Below are positions 33,270-44,256 of a stretch of DNA of 64,000 nucleotides, one piece after another. This DNA is from Chinchilla lanigera. Its lineage: Eukaryota > Chordata > Mammalia > Rodentia > Chinchillidae. Each line of letters begins with the position of its first letter. Positions within the stretch are counted from its first letter, which is position 1. A program made the position numbers and the translations under genes. Below the pieces are notes generated by a model. It had not been told where the DNA came from. It saw only the letters and a program-made list of their open reading frames with translations, and did no database searches. The stretch spans positions 4,779,546-4,843,545 of the forward strand of contig NW_004955517.1 of the NCBI RefSeq assembly GCF_000276665.1, given 5' to 3'.

Positions 33270-34135
33270 TTTCTGTGATATTTATTGGGTACTTGTTTTA
33301 TGCCAGGCTATTTACAAAGTGATGGAAATTTAACAAAGATACTGCCTGTCCTTGTGGAGGGCAGTAATGTGGAAGAAACGTAAGAAACTTTATCAGCACT
33401 TGGTGAGATGGCTGTAGTGTAGGATGTCAGGAACCTGGACTTGTGGACATTTGAAAAGACTTCTTAGGGACCAGTATCTTCTGAGGTGAGTGGTGGGAGC
33501 TAGCCTGTTGCCAGAGATGAGAACTTATGGGTAGTCTTCCAAGCTAAAGGGACGGCCACTGCAAAGGCTAGGAGGTGAAAGAGTAAGGTCCACTGTAGAG
33601 TTATAATGGGTATAGGTGGTGTTTTAGTTACTTTTCTCATTGCTGAGACAAAATACACAACACCCAAAGTTAAAGGAGGAAAACTTTATTTAGCTCACAG
33701 TTTGTGAAGGTTTCAGTCCATCATCCGCTGGCTCCAAGGCAGGGGGGCGTGGCAGACAGCATCACAGAGGAGATACAGTTTATGGCAGGCAGAACGTAGT
33801 AAAGCAAGCAAGGGACCTTAGCAGTTTTTTTCTACCCCTTTTATGCTCTATCTAGGCTACTGGGAATAGGGCAGTGCCAAAGCAATCAGTGGACTGATTT
33901 AGTAATCACACACTCTTAATCCCAGCATCACATACTCTAGATCCAGTCACCCCTGAAAAAGCCCTGCCTAAGACTGCCTGTGGCTTTGGGGAGACAGCTA
34001 GACACGAACCATAACAAGTGGTCAGGGAGGAGACTGGAGAGTTTTGCCAGGCTTCCTAAACGAGGCTAAATACTTACGATTTTTCTAAGGACAATAGGGA
34101 GTTATTGAAGGGTTTAAATTAGGGTGGTAGCCCTA
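33270..34135 (+). mobile_element. L2 LINE, split by an LTR
   Basis: L2 3' sequence reads from GATATTTATTGGGTACTTGT through CTGTCCTTGTGGAGGGCAGT, TTGGTGAGATGGCTGTAGTG and GCCACTGCAAAGGCTAGGAGG, stops at the LTR (33620-34016), then resumes with GGACAATAGGGAGTTATTGA and AGGGTTTAAATTAGGGTGG. The family order continues across the break, so the LTR landed in an existing L2. Confidence 0.75.
33620..34016 (-). mobile_element. solo LTR, MaLR-like, nested in L2
   Basis: A 397-base non-coding element runs from TGTTTTAGTTACTTTTCTCA to GAACCATAACA. In sense it therefore starts TGTTATGGTTC and ends GTAACTAAAACA, the TG...CA form of an LTR. Five-base flanks are GGTGG (33615-33619) and AGTGG (34017-34021). 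It shares family with 51542-51996. Confidence 0.8.
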
Positions 34136-34239
34136 CTTCCACAGGTGCCAAAAGCTGTCACATGATTGCATGTCACCTGAGGTGGCTGTCGTGTTTCTTG
34201 AAGACTGTGCAGAGTGGTGCCATCTTACCCTTCCGACTT

Positions 34240-34755
34240 TAGTTTGCATTCTGCCTCCTCAAGCTCTAGGCATGCTTGAACTCCATGTTGTCCAAACGCT
34301 CTGTGGACTTCTGTGCTTCTGTAAACAATTGTTATTCCCACCCAGTTGACCTCCAGCTCCTGTCACCTCATTTGTCATGTGTCTATACCTCATACATTTT
34401 TCCAGGTTCAATTCAGTGCCACTACTATGGAAGGCTTTCTTTGATTTACACCAGGAAGAAATGATCCTGCCTTAGGTTTATAATTCCAGAAGTGTGGGAG
34501 TCTTTGTTTATTCTTCCATTGAACAAATGATTGTTGATCCCAGAATGTGTTCCAGGTGTGTTACAATGATCAACAAACCAAAGTACCTGACTTCATGGAG
34601 TTTATTTTAATACTATAAAAGTTTACTCTCATTTGTCTTGCCTGTAAGTGTGCTTATGTGTTGCCTAGATTTACATCTCAGGTGCATTAAGATTGATACT
34701 ATGATCCTTGTGTTTGCAGAATAAATTTGTTTTGGATGATTGAATGAAGAATCAA
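34240..34755 (+). mobile_element. L2 LINE 3' fragments
   Basis: Several L2 3' blocks follow each other: CTCCTGTCACCTCATTTGTC, CTACTATGGAAGGCTTTCTTTGATT, then CCATTGAACAAATGATTGTTGATCC with ATGTGTTCCAGGTGTGTTAC, and finally GTTTGCAGAATAAATTTGTTTTGG with ATGATTGAATGAAG. The order suggests more than one L2 fragment, all in sense. Confidence 0.6.
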
Positions 34756-34814
34756 AAGAAACAATGAATATTTGAAGAGTGATTTGGCATGATTCTTTAT
34801 ATTGTAGCAGGAGG

Positions 34815-35020
34815 GTAAAAGTATTGATTTTGGAGTTGTATTTTTTCCGAATTCAAATCATACCTTTACCACTTCTACCCTGCAACCTCAGATAAATTAC
34901 TTAACCTCTCTGAGCTGATAGTTCTTTTATTCAGTAGGGTTGACCTTTGGGTGTCATGGAGATTAGAAACAACATTCACAAGTTGCCTGCCAATGTGCTA
35001 GGGATATAAATAATAAGTGT
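34815..35020 (+). mobile_element. MIR SINE
   Basis: Sense MIR: TTTTGGAGTTGTATTTTTTC, AATTCAAATCATACCTTTAC, CTCAGATAAATTACTTAACC, CTCTCTGAGCTGATAGTTC, GGAGATTAGAAACAACATTC. Confidence 0.8.
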
Positions 35021-35293
35021 GCCATCTTCTATGTATTATGTATATTATTTTCCACAAACTTCAGGTATAAAACACAGAGTGAAAGTTTAATAGTCTGTTT
35101 GTCTTTAGAAACATAAAAATTGACAGATTAAAGCATTCATGGCCCATCCAATACCTACCATTTTAGTCCAAAAGAATCCCTAAGAGACATGCCATGGGAG
35201 GACCTCACTTTTTCATTTGCCTCTGGATCTGCCTGGTGCAGTCTGGGTTCTTTTAGCAACTGCTTACCAGCCACAGCTGAAACTGTTCTGAAA
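35021..35293. other. unassigned DNA
   Basis: A short stretch of ordinary unique sequence before the composite SINE. Confidence 0.4.
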
Positions 35294-35299
35294 GCCCAT

Positions 35300-35572
35300 G
35301 TTACCCAGAGGTGGTGGTGCACACCTGTAATCACAGCACTCACGAGGCTGAGACAGGAAGATTGCTGTGAGTTCAACGCCAGCCTGGGCTACAAGGTGAG
35401 TTCAAGGCCACCTTGAACTGCATAGCAAACCCCTGTCTCAAAAAGACCAAAAAAATGAGCTGGGGATATAGCTCCAGCATAGCACCTGCCTGGCAAGTGT
35501 GAGGCCCTGAGTTCAATTCCCAGTACAAAAAAAAAAAAAAAAAAAAAAGGAAGAAAGAAAGAAAGCAAACAG
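35300..35572 (+). mobile_element. dimeric SINE, B1 followed by ID
   Basis: A complete B1 (about 35300-35447, with the duplicated GAGTTCAACGCCAGCCTGGG / GAGTTCAAGGCCACCTTGAA) is joined by a short A-rich linker to a complete ID (about 35457-35526, GAGCTGGGGATATAGCTCC to CAATTCCCAGTAC), then an A tail with GAAA units. GCCCAT lies at 35294-35299 and 35573-35578, outside the whole unit, and no duplication separates the two halves. I infer insertion as one dimer, as described for B1-dID SINEs. Two independent insertions are the alternative. Confidence 0.75.
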
Positions 35573-35764
35573 GCCCATTTTATTCTCTACCAGTACCCCC
35601 TCTTGGAGCTGCTTATTCTCTGTATGGAATAAGTGGTTTGCAAATTAGAAAGCTTTAGCGTCTCCCTTGTGCATGTTTTTTTAGCAGGACTCCACTATAG
35701 CTGATAAGGGTTGAAGTAGCAGATTACCTGTGGATCTGCATGTGTGGAGAACAGGCGGGGCTTG

Positions 35765-35955
35765 AATCTCAGATCTTCTACCTGTGGCTGCATGCCCATA
35801 GACAATATGTGGGTTGTGGTTCAGTTTCTTCCTCTATAAAGTGATGATAAGAGTGCCTAAGTCAGAGGGCCTTAAGAAGGGCCTACACGAAAAGTAACGT
35901 GAAGCGCTTAACACAATTCCTGTGACATAGCAAGCACTCAAGAAATAACATGGAA
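35765..35955 (+). mobile_element. MIR SINE
   Basis: Sense MIR 3' half: GTGGTTCAGTTTCTTCCTCTATAAAGTGATGATAAGAG, AGTAACGTGAAGCGCTTAAC, ACAATTCCTGTGACATAGCAAGCACTCAAG. Confidence 0.8.
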
Positions 35956-38900
35956 AGTACTAGACAGTCATAGTAAAGTGCTCAATTGTTAACCATTACA
36001 ATTATAGTTATATATTTATAATTATTCTTATTTCATCAGAGTATCTGTCTGTTATTAGACTCAAAATTTGAAATAGGAAAACTATGTCTTTAAATTTCAA
36101 TACTATTTCATGGTGTTATCTATTATGAAACGGTGTTCAAATGTACATACAGTGTTTTACCTAGTAGCAAGTGCATAAGCACTTGTTCCTTCTGTGACTC
36201 TTTACTTAACTTTCCCTAGTTTGTTCAGCATTTCCCTACATCAAAATGCTCTTCTTGTATTCTTTACTATGGGGTTTGGTAAAAGGTATTCTGTGTGTTG
36301 TGTTCTCTTCACATCTTCTGGTGCTCTGAAGAGTGTTATGTTTTTTTAGCTTGTTAAGCAGTGGTCTTCTTAACCTCCCACCATCCCAGATTTGTTGGGT
36401 TCTGATGCTTTTAGTTCTTAGCTAGAACATTGTTTCTGACTGGGATTCCCTAGACCGTGGATACCACGAAATATTTTCGGAGCATGTCTGTTTATGTGCG
36501 TATGTAGATGTGTGTTTATGTCTTCTGTTGAAAACAAATACCCCTCATAGCATTTCTTAGCCTTTGTAAGAGGGAAGAGAACACAGAGCAGGGGCAGTGG
36601 GGGCTTGCGCTCCCTGGCGGGACAGGAGGCTGAGGCAGCAGCCCCCACCGAGCACATTCGGATGACTTCTGAGCCTGAGGGCAGCTTCCTGCTGTGCTCA
36701 GCTTCTTCCTTGCAAGGCGTCACCAGTGCTGAGAGATTCCCAGTGCAGCACTGGGAGCTGCTTTTTCCTTCCTTGCCCTCAGTCCCGTGCTTGATCTTTG
36801 CTCAGTTTTCCTTAAAGTACAATGCTTGCTGTTCCCTTTCTTGTCCTCACGGCTTTTATGTGAGGCTGAAGCTAGCGTGGCTCTTCCCTAAGTCTGAATC
36901 TCTTGTATAAAACGTCTAGCTTGGTGCTTGTCACACAGGGTCACACTCACATGCCCTTGGAGGTCAGCCGTGAGGGTTGTTTTTGAGCAACAGGAATTAG
37001 ATAAGTTCTTTACTTCTGTAAAGAATAATCGTCTCTTCATTTTTCCGGAAACTCAGTCCTCGTAACCCATCTTTGGCTTTCCACTTGTGAGGTGACCCAC
37101 GAACGTGAAATACGTGTCTTCAGTTTTTACTTTCCAGAAGTCACCACAAGGCCTCAGAGCCTGACAGAGTACAGTGACCGGGGCAAACTGCAGAGGAGTC
37201 CACTCTGGCTCCAGCAGGAGCGGCCCGGCGTCACCACGGAGACGGTCACGCCTCTATGGCCAGAGATCCCAGTATTTTCTGTGAGATCTTTCAATTCACA
37301 GACCTTGAAAAGACCTTTAATATGTTAAAATGCTAAGTCAGAAATCCCTGCATCGGTCCGGGACGACAGAGCTGTGGCCCTACCTCAGCACACGGGTCAC
37401 CGTGTTCAACCCTGGCCGTCATACAGCGTGTGCGCGGCGCTCTGCTTTCACCTGTGCCATACTGCCCCAGTTCTAGGGGGAAACAACCAAGATGACAGTG
37501 AGAAGTCTCGTTTCCCCAGATCGTTCAAATGCCCTTTTGAAAAGAGAAGACTCTGTGGTCCTCTCCTCCGAACGGCAACCCTCTGAAGGATTCCCGAAGA
37601 TATACGGGTTCGTTGTTTTCCACTTAGTCCTGGAGGCTTAAGGGGTTTTGTGTGTTCCTTCTCTTTTCCATTTGGCATGCACTACTTACGCTTTAAAAAA
37701 AAATCAAAGTGACATGCAGTGAGAAGGAGTTACTGGAGCCTCAAAGTTGGTTAATATCAATTACTTTCTTGTGTCTAATAACCCATGCCTGGGAAACACA
37801 ACTTGTTTGTTATAAATACCCAATGCCAAGTCAAGAATAAACAGCTCTTTGTTTCTGTCGGGTATTTACACCATCACTTTAACTGCTTTGACCCTATTCA
37901 GGGAGGTAATGAAGAGCTGGGTGCCAGTGATGTTGATAAACTGTGGCAATTTCTGCATTGTGTCCTCATAGCTGCCTCTGCTCCAGCCTCCATTATTTAA
38001 ATTGCTAGTCATTATAGTCATGCTATTAACTGGAAATGCAGCAAGATGACACATAGGAGCAGGGCCAGCAGGACACCGTTAGCCCTTCTTACTGAGTGCC
38101 TCATTCCAGGATGGGAGCAGTAGGCATACAAAAGAAACACACAAAGCACCCTCCTAAGGCTTGAATACTCATGAGTCCTTTGCAGAGGTAGGAGGGTGGT
38201 TTTTGAGTTCCCACTTGCTATATTTTTTTGTACGTTAGTTGAAAACCACAGATAATGTTCCAGGCTTTAAAAGTTTAATGTTATATTATTTACTAAAGTA
38301 GAAAATATCAAAGCATATCACAGGGAGTTTTGTTCTTCCACTTCAGGGTCAGATGCAAAAGGATATGGAAGTGGGAGGGTGAGATATGGGATCTGAGGAA
38401 AGTAATTGTCCAGAGTCACTTAACTCTTACAAATATCATTTTTAGGAAAGTATGTATTTTATTACATTGAGCCCCAAAAGGCCAAGGAGCCTGTCAGTCT
38501 TCATTACTTGATTAAGACTCACAGTTAATGTAGTCCTTGCATATTCAAGTAGCAAATACTTCCTTTTGATCTAACAGCATTCACTCCATGCATCCTAATC
38601 TATCTGGGGAACCTCTTACAAAAACATGGCCTCTGGCCAGTTGTTCAAGACCTACAGGGAGGGAGGGATTGGAGGAAGTCTTTGTTATTCAATATGCTCT
38701 TTAGAAAACCTAGAATTCCTTTTCTGCAGGACATAATCTAATTCAGCACATTGCTTTCCTTGAAAAACTTTGTCTGTCATTTATGGGGGCCTTTATATTA
38801 CAAGTAGAGAAATTGGTGCGTGTATGTGTGTATCGGAAAGAGGGGAAAGTTATATTTGTACTTCTGTCTTTCATGTCATTTTCCCTATGAATGTGTACAT

Positions 38901-39604
38901 AAAAATAAGTGTACATTGTGTATTAGGTAATATATATTTGTAAATACGTGTAGTATATATTTGCAGGGATAAGGAAATGAAGACTTCTACTTACTGGACT
39001 TTGCTGTCTGACCTGGACTTGGCAACTTGTTTTCTGCAGGATATGTTCAGATGGAGTGACAGAAATCCAACTCAACTAAGTTAAAACAGAAATGTTAAAT
39101 ATAGATAAAAATAAGGCTGTGCAACAATTCAGCACAAGTGAGAACCACGTTTCTTTTCATGATTTATTTTTTTCTGCCCTCTTTCAGCATTACTTTTCTT
39201 TCAGCATTACTTGTCCTCCTGACGTTCCAGGTTGGCTACTGTGCTTTCAGACATCCTTAGATACCAGTATTTGAAGGCCGGAAACAAGAAAGAGTACCCA
39301 TCCTTGCATGCATCCTTTGTTTTTCTTAAATATGAAGAAGATATTGTCTGAAGCTGCCTAGCAATTCTCCCTCCCAGCCGATTGGCCAGAATTTCAAACC
39401 ACCCCTGAAACAACCCTTAGCAAGGGTAATAGAGCTATGAGGCTTGCCCTCTACACATCAAGCCATCAAGCTCTAAGCCCTTAGGAAAGGGTCCTGCTTC
39501 TTGTTCTCGGGTATGGGGTGTGAGCATTCAAAATCTGAACAGAACCCTAAGTCAAGTCCTGTTTGGAAGTAGGGGGAAAGACAAATAACTGTTGGGTAGG
39601 AACT
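35956..39604. other. repeat-poor unique block, 3.6 kb
   Basis: I recognise no interspersed repeat across this stretch. Bases 36590-37620 are richer in GC and CpG (for example CAGGAGCGGCCCGGCGTCAC near 37217) than the window as a whole, though too sparse for a clear CpG island. Overlapping frames of 70-101 codons occur in several phases and none looks like a protein I know. An old regulatory or exonic remnant is possible but unproven. Confidence 0.4.
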
Positions 39605-39750
39605 CAACACTTACTCATTTAGTTTTCCCAGCAACTCTACACCAGAGATCCAGAACATCTAGAGAGGTGAATGATCTCAACCTGTCATAGAGCTGAAAGT
39701 AGACCGAGTTTAAATACAAATGATTTGGAGTCCAAGGTTTTGGATCTTGA
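39605..39750 (-). mobile_element. MIR SINE fragment
   Basis: ACTCAACACTTACTCATTTAGTTTTCCCAGCAACTCT, then AACCTGTCATAGAGCTGAAAG and GTTTAAATACAAATGATTTGGAGTCC match a degraded reverse-strand MIR. Confidence 0.5.
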
Positions 39751-39849
39751 AAGAGACTAAACAAGGAGGGAGATATCCAACAGCAGAGTGATGGTGTCAC
39801 TGGAATGCTCAGGGAGAATAACAATGGGTTTATTTAGGCTAAAAATTGG

Positions 39850-40260
39850 TAATAATGTTATATTTTTATTCTAAAATAACATAGGCATTGATGCAATTTA
39901 GAAAATATAGAGCACTATAAGGAATAAATAAATATCCCTAGTAATTTCATTATTTAGCCGTAACCACTATTAACATTTTAGGATATTTCATTTTTATCTT
40001 TATCTACGTATATTCTATTCCAACATTCAAAAAGTAATTATTTATCACTTTCTCTATAGAATAATATACCAATACATAAATATATATAAATAAGAATTAT
40101 AAACATATTGAAAACATACTGCGTGCCTCTCCAACATCATGGACTCTTTTATGTATTGCTGTTCCATTTAACTTTATATTATGTCTATTTTCTGTATTTT
40201 TCTATAAATTAATTCTTCACAAACATTTTTAATGACTGCTTAGACATCCATTTTAGGGAC
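39850..40260 (-). mobile_element. old L1 3' region
   Basis: Antisense of an ancient L1 (L1ME/HAL1-like): ATGCAATTTAGAAAATATAGAGC, AGCCGTAACCACTATTAACATTTTAGG, TTTAATGACTGCTTAGACATCC. It is very AT-rich and non-coding. Confidence 0.6.
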
Positions 40261-41384
40261 AGCAAAATCTATCACATAAGCCTTTGTTTGCTTTTTTCCC
40301 TTTCTCTTTATGGGAAATAACACACTTTCATTATTTCCCTGGAACATAGTATTTGAAAGAATAGGCTAAAGAACGAATACTTTAAAGGTGTGAACATGTG
40401 AAGCATACTGCCACTTTGCAACCCAGATATGTCGTATGGCCTGCCTTCCTGACAACAGTGTGTGAGAGTGTTTTGGCTTTTTCTTAATAGCTTTTGGCTG
40501 GGAATATATTTTTTCTTTCATTTGCAGTAGTTTGGAAGTCTTAAGTTAAGGCTGTGTATTATAGAGATAAATTATTGCTGTGACTCATTTGCATTCTCTT
40601 AAAGGGGTTGCTGAGAGTTCATTATGCTTCTCAGATTAATTGTACAAGGCCAAAATGGAATCTCATATCTTAGAAGGTATTGAGAAAAATCAGAACAGCT
40701 TGTATTGAAATGATGTTTGATTTTGTATCTGTATGAAAATTGAAATAAAAATCTCTATAAGTGCTAGTGCATTGTTAAAATGTTCAGATAAATTATTTGG
40801 TTCATAAATAAATAATTTTAACTTTTATGATAATGGAGCGGAGGAAAGGTGGTATGAGACTTTCTGAATATGCCAATAATTCATTCTCTTGCAGCCAAGA
40901 TAAACAGCATCATGAATTAAATGATCGAACATGGCTTGACAGGCTGTGTCCTCTTAGGAAAATTGGTGCTGTCTACCCTGCGTTGCTGGAGAGGAGATGC
41001 CCCAAAAGGGGCCCTAGGAAAAGGCGGGTGGCAATTGTTGTGCAGCCCCTGTCGGTATCATAGAGAAGACAGGAAGGTCATATGCACAATTCCTTTTCCC
41101 ATCTTCTTGGATAGGGCTGGGGAGATTGTTTTGGTTCTCAATAGTTTAGAGATATCTGAGATACACAAATTTCCACACAAGATGGTCCGTCTCAGCAGAG
41201 GGCTTTATGAGGGATTTCCACGGGCTTGCCAAATGTTTTCAGTGGCCGAAACAACACTGGATTAGAAGGCACAGTGTGCTGAATAACTCCCTTTTCTCTC
41301 AACTTCTCTTTCTGCTCTGGGCTCCATTTTCTAGTCCTTATCCTAGCACTGACACGCTAAACCCTCCTTTTAATGCCAACATTT
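40261..41384. other. unassigned DNA
   Basis: No recognised element. A splice-acceptor-like TCATTCTCTTGCAG ends at 40893, and a frame stays open across 40827-41063, but the predicted residues match nothing I know and no donor or neighbouring exon is apparent. Confidence 0.4.
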
Positions 41385-41680
41385 ATTCATTCATTCATAC
41401 ATCAAATATTTATTGGCTCAGTTCTCTGAGCTTTAAAAAAAAATTGGTACCATGCCAATGAAAATGCCCATTTCTTACCTGGGTTACTCGGTCAACTTGT
41501 ATGACTACAGTCATCTGCACTTAAATTTGACCGAAAGATCTCCATCTTGAAGAGTACCATTTTCATATTTCTTCGTCATTTACTAGAGTTCCTCCTGAAC
41601 ATCTGCCATGTGTGAAGCACTGGGTTACATTCTGAGCACACAAAGAGATTAAAGTCATGCAGTGATGGTAGGAGAGGATG
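41385..41680 (+). mobile_element. L2 LINE 3' fragments
   Basis: Two L2-like pieces: ATTTATTCATTCATTCATAC with ATCAAATATTTATTGGCTCA, then CTCCTGAACATCTGCCATGT with GTGAAGCACTGGGTTACATTC. They may be one element and a second copy. The right piece is interrupted by the ID element that follows. Confidence 0.6.
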
Positions 41681-41688
41681 ACATTATT

Positions 41689-41777
41689 AGTAGTAGTGTT
41701 TTTGGTACCCGGGATTGAACTCAGGACCTTGCGTTTGCCAGGCAGACACTGAGCTGCTGAGCCATCTTCCCTGCCCT
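41689..41777 (-). mobile_element. ID SINE
   Basis: Minus-strand ID: TTTTTGGTACCCGGGATTGA, CTCAGGACCTTGCGTTTGCC, GAGCCATCTTCCCTGCCCT. An exact 14-base target duplication, AGGATGACATTATT, flanks it (41675-41688 and 41778-41791). Confidence 0.95.
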
Positions 41778-41984
41778 AGGATGACATTATTGAGTGTGAA
41801 GTTGGATAGTACTCTTCTGCTGTCTAGACTGTCTCTTCTTTTTTAATATTTGAAATTGGTCCCTTAATTTAGGTGGGAAGGAGTTACAATATAGAGAACA
41901 ATGCTGGATTTTGTCACTGTGTTTAGCAGCTGTGTATTCTGAAAGACTAAAGAAAACAGAGTAGTCACCTTTAGTAATCATCCT

Positions 41985-42080
41985 TAGCCATGACTGTGTT
42001 AGAATCACCTGGAGAATGTGAGAAAAAACCAGAATGTTCATATGCTAATTATATCAGAATATTTTGACTGTGCAGCCTAG
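41985..42080 (+). mobile_element. MER5-type hAT fragment
   Basis: CATGACTGTGTTAGAATCACCTGGAGAATG is the typical start of a MER5-type element; the rest is diverged. Subfamily is uncertain. Confidence 0.45.
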
Positions 42081-42237
42081 CATTGCAGGCATCAGTTTAT
42101 TTATTTATTTTCAATTAATTTTATTGGTACATTTTAGGTATACTTGATCACATTCATCATAGGGAATTTGTATCAACTTATTTATTTATTGTTTGTTTGT
42201 TATTCTTGCCAATATCAGAGACTGATTCATCTCCAGT

Positions 42238-42352
42238 CCTTTTTATCTTTTGAGAGAAGGATTCTCTTACTCTCTAAGTTGCCCTGGAACTTGATATCCT
42301 CCTACCCCAGCCTTCCAGAGTGCTGGGATTATAGGTATGTACCAACCAGTCT
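42238..42352 (-). mobile_element. old B1-like SINE
   Basis: Antisense: TTTTGAGAGAAGGATTCTCT, TAAGTTGCCCTGGAACTTGA, CCCAGCCTTCCAGAGTGCTG, GGATTATAGGTATGTACCAA. It lacks the internal duplication of the younger B1 copies, so it may be a proto-B1. The AT-rich stretch at 42105-42175 just before it could be an L1 3' scrap. Confidence 0.65.
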
Positions 42353-42914
42353 TTTTCAAACAGTCCTGAGCTGATTCCAGTATGCTGCCAAAAATGAGAA
42401 GCAGCAGCCTAGAAAGTGAAGGGGCGTTGAGTTACCCCTTTTGCCTGGTAGAACGACCTTACTCTACTGCATGTTCCAGCAAGCCTCTGAGAAAACAGTC
42501 CATGGCTAGGCGGGTTTGAGAAATTCTGTCCTTGGAAATGCACAGCATATACTTGTGTTTTCAGGGTGCCGAGGAGTCTTTCCATAACAAAAAGAAAAAT
42601 CTGTTGACGTTTAGTGGAATTGTTTTTTTGTTTAGGTTTTGTTTGTGATCTCTCCCTTTGTTTCTCTTTTTCCATCAAGAGTTTCAGTGAATACATTCAA
42701 GAAATGGCTAGATTGTGTGAGGGCTGGTTATTTACTTTGGGAGTGTCTTCGTTTTTTTTGTTTTTCTGTTCTTGAGATTGTATTCTGCTCTTTCTCATTA
42801 CTTTCAATAGGTAGAGGGCATTGAAGAGGTAAAATGACAAGGTTTTGTGGGCTCTTTCAAACAATGTAAAATGAGGCTGCACTGAGAAAGACTGGTAGCT
42901 TTCTCGTTTTCTGT
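42353..42914. other. unassigned DNA
   Basis: No recognised element. A 157-codon reverse-strand frame (42697-43170) runs from here into MER5A and LTR-like sequence, so it is not a real gene. Confidence 0.4.
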
Positions 42915-43040
42915 TGCGGTGGTTCTCTAAGTGTGGTCCTTGAACCGGAAGCATGAGAATACACTGGGGCAGAAAGCAGAATTTTTCCCTCTTCCCGCAG
43001 TGATGTCTCCAGTCAAATCCCCAGAATCTGTGATACAGGA
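42915..43040 (+). mobile_element. MER5A-like hAT transposon
   Basis: GGTGGTTCTCTAAGTGTGGTCCTTGAACCGGAAGCATGAG is the MER5A left end, and GTCAAATCCCCAGAATCTGTG the following middle segment. Non-autonomous and old. Confidence 0.6.
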
Positions 43041-43084
43041 AGATAAATGCTCCCAACCTGAATAATATCTGGAGCGAGTTCATG

Positions 43085-43560
43085 TTCTCTAAAATCGAAG
43101 AATGAATTTTAGGAACAATGGAGGTTAAGAGCAGAATATATTTATTGAGGGAAAGAAAGCTTCTGTCCAAGAGAGGGACAGGAAGGGGGCCCGAGTGGGT
43201 TACCCCAAGACTCTTGTCTTTTCTAGGGACTTCTATAGAACAAAACCATGAGGTGAGGTGGGTTCAAGGTACGGGAAAAATGGACAAAACTATGGTCAGC
43301 CAATAAGAATTGTTCAGGTAAAATTGATTAAACCAGGATCAAATGGGGAAGCGAGTCACTTAGCAAGCGGGCAGGAACACAGAACAGGGGCTTTTCCTGT
43401 AAGGGGTTTGGTCAAACACTCTTCAAGCTGGTTGCTACCTCTTTAGAATATCAATCCCTGATATGCATCCCTAGGGAGGTGTGTGGGTGCATTTGTTTAG
43501 TCCTTTGCCTTGAAGTCTGGCCCACGGCAAATAGGTATCTTTCATGTTGGCTCCTTCGAG
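43085..43560 (-). mobile_element. possible solo LTR
   Basis: AGCAGAATATATTTATTGAGGG followed by GAGAGGGACAGGAAGGGGGC resembles the antisense of an LTR poly(A)-signal region, and the block has an unrelated, GC-richer composition than its flanks. Ends and target duplication could not be fixed. The family is unknown. Confidence 0.35.
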
Positions 43561-43619
43561 TGCCTGGCCCTGTCTGCCTCTAATATTTCTATGTAACTCA
43601 GCTGCCTACAACACCTGCA

Positions 43620-44123
43620 AGTATGTCATTTTACCTGCCAAAAGAACTGTGCCTGTGTGATGAAGATTATGTACCATGAAATGAGAATTAGTCTAGATTA
43701 TCCAAGTAGGCCCAATTTAGTCACATGAACTCTTACAAGTAAAGAACTTGTCCAGAGGCTGCATCAGAGATTTGAAGATAGAAGAGGCAGGTGAAATTAA
43801 GAACATGAAAAGAACCCAGCCCCTCAGACTAGATGGAAGGGAGGGATCAACATGCCTAGAAATATGGGGAGCCTTTAGAATTTGAGGATGACTTGTAAAC
43901 CTGAAAGTCAATAAGGAAATAAGGACTCTAGAATTCTGCCAACTTGAGTAAACAAGGCAACAGATTTTCCTCTAGAGCATCCAGAAAGGAATGCAACCTG
44001 CCTCCACTTTGATTTTAGCTTGATGAGACCTGTGTCAGAGTAGTAAGATAATGAATTTGTGTTGTTTTAACCTCTTAGTGCTGGTAATTTGCTCCGTCAC
44101 TAACAGAAAACTAATAGACCTGG
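43620..44123 (+). mobile_element. MLT1-type LTR (MaLR)
   Basis: A long sense LTR: ATTATCCAAGTAGGCCCAATTTAGTCACATG, GGCAACAGATTTTCCTCTAGAGC, TCCACTTTGATTTTAGCTTG, TAAGATAATGAATTTGTGTTG, TTTTAACCTCTTAGTGCTGG, AATTTGCTCCGTCACTAACAG and AAAACTAATAGA. The terminal order is diagnostic for MLT1. The left boundary is approximate. Confidence 0.8.
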
Positions 44124-44256
44124 AAACTTGTTGAAATGTAAATTTCAGGGTTCAACTAGACCTAACTGAATAAAATTTTTTTAAAAAAAACTCTGTAGTC
44201 TATTTTAATGGATACTCCAGGTGATTCTAACCTGTTAAAGTCTCAGAACTACTGCC
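44118..44256 (+). mobile_element. MER5A-like hAT transposon
   Basis: ACCTGGAAACTTGTTGAAATGTAAATTTCAGG, TAGACCTAACTGAATAAAA, CTCCAGGTGATTCTAACCTG and AAAGTCTCAGAACTACTGCC follow MER5A from about base 49 to the right end. The left ~48 bases are missing where it meets the MLT1 end. Confidence 0.75.

Noticed and set aside
36605..36910. coding exon in the GC-richer patch
   Set aside because: Frames overlap on both strands with no recognisable residues and no consistent splice pattern.
40827..41063. exon after an acceptor-like TCTCTTGCAG
   Set aside because: The frame matches no known protein, and no donor site or linked exon was seen.
42697..43170. 157-codon open frame on the minus strand
   Set aside because: It crosses unassigned DNA, a MER5A-like element and LTR-like sequence, shows no recognisable domain and has no gene signals.
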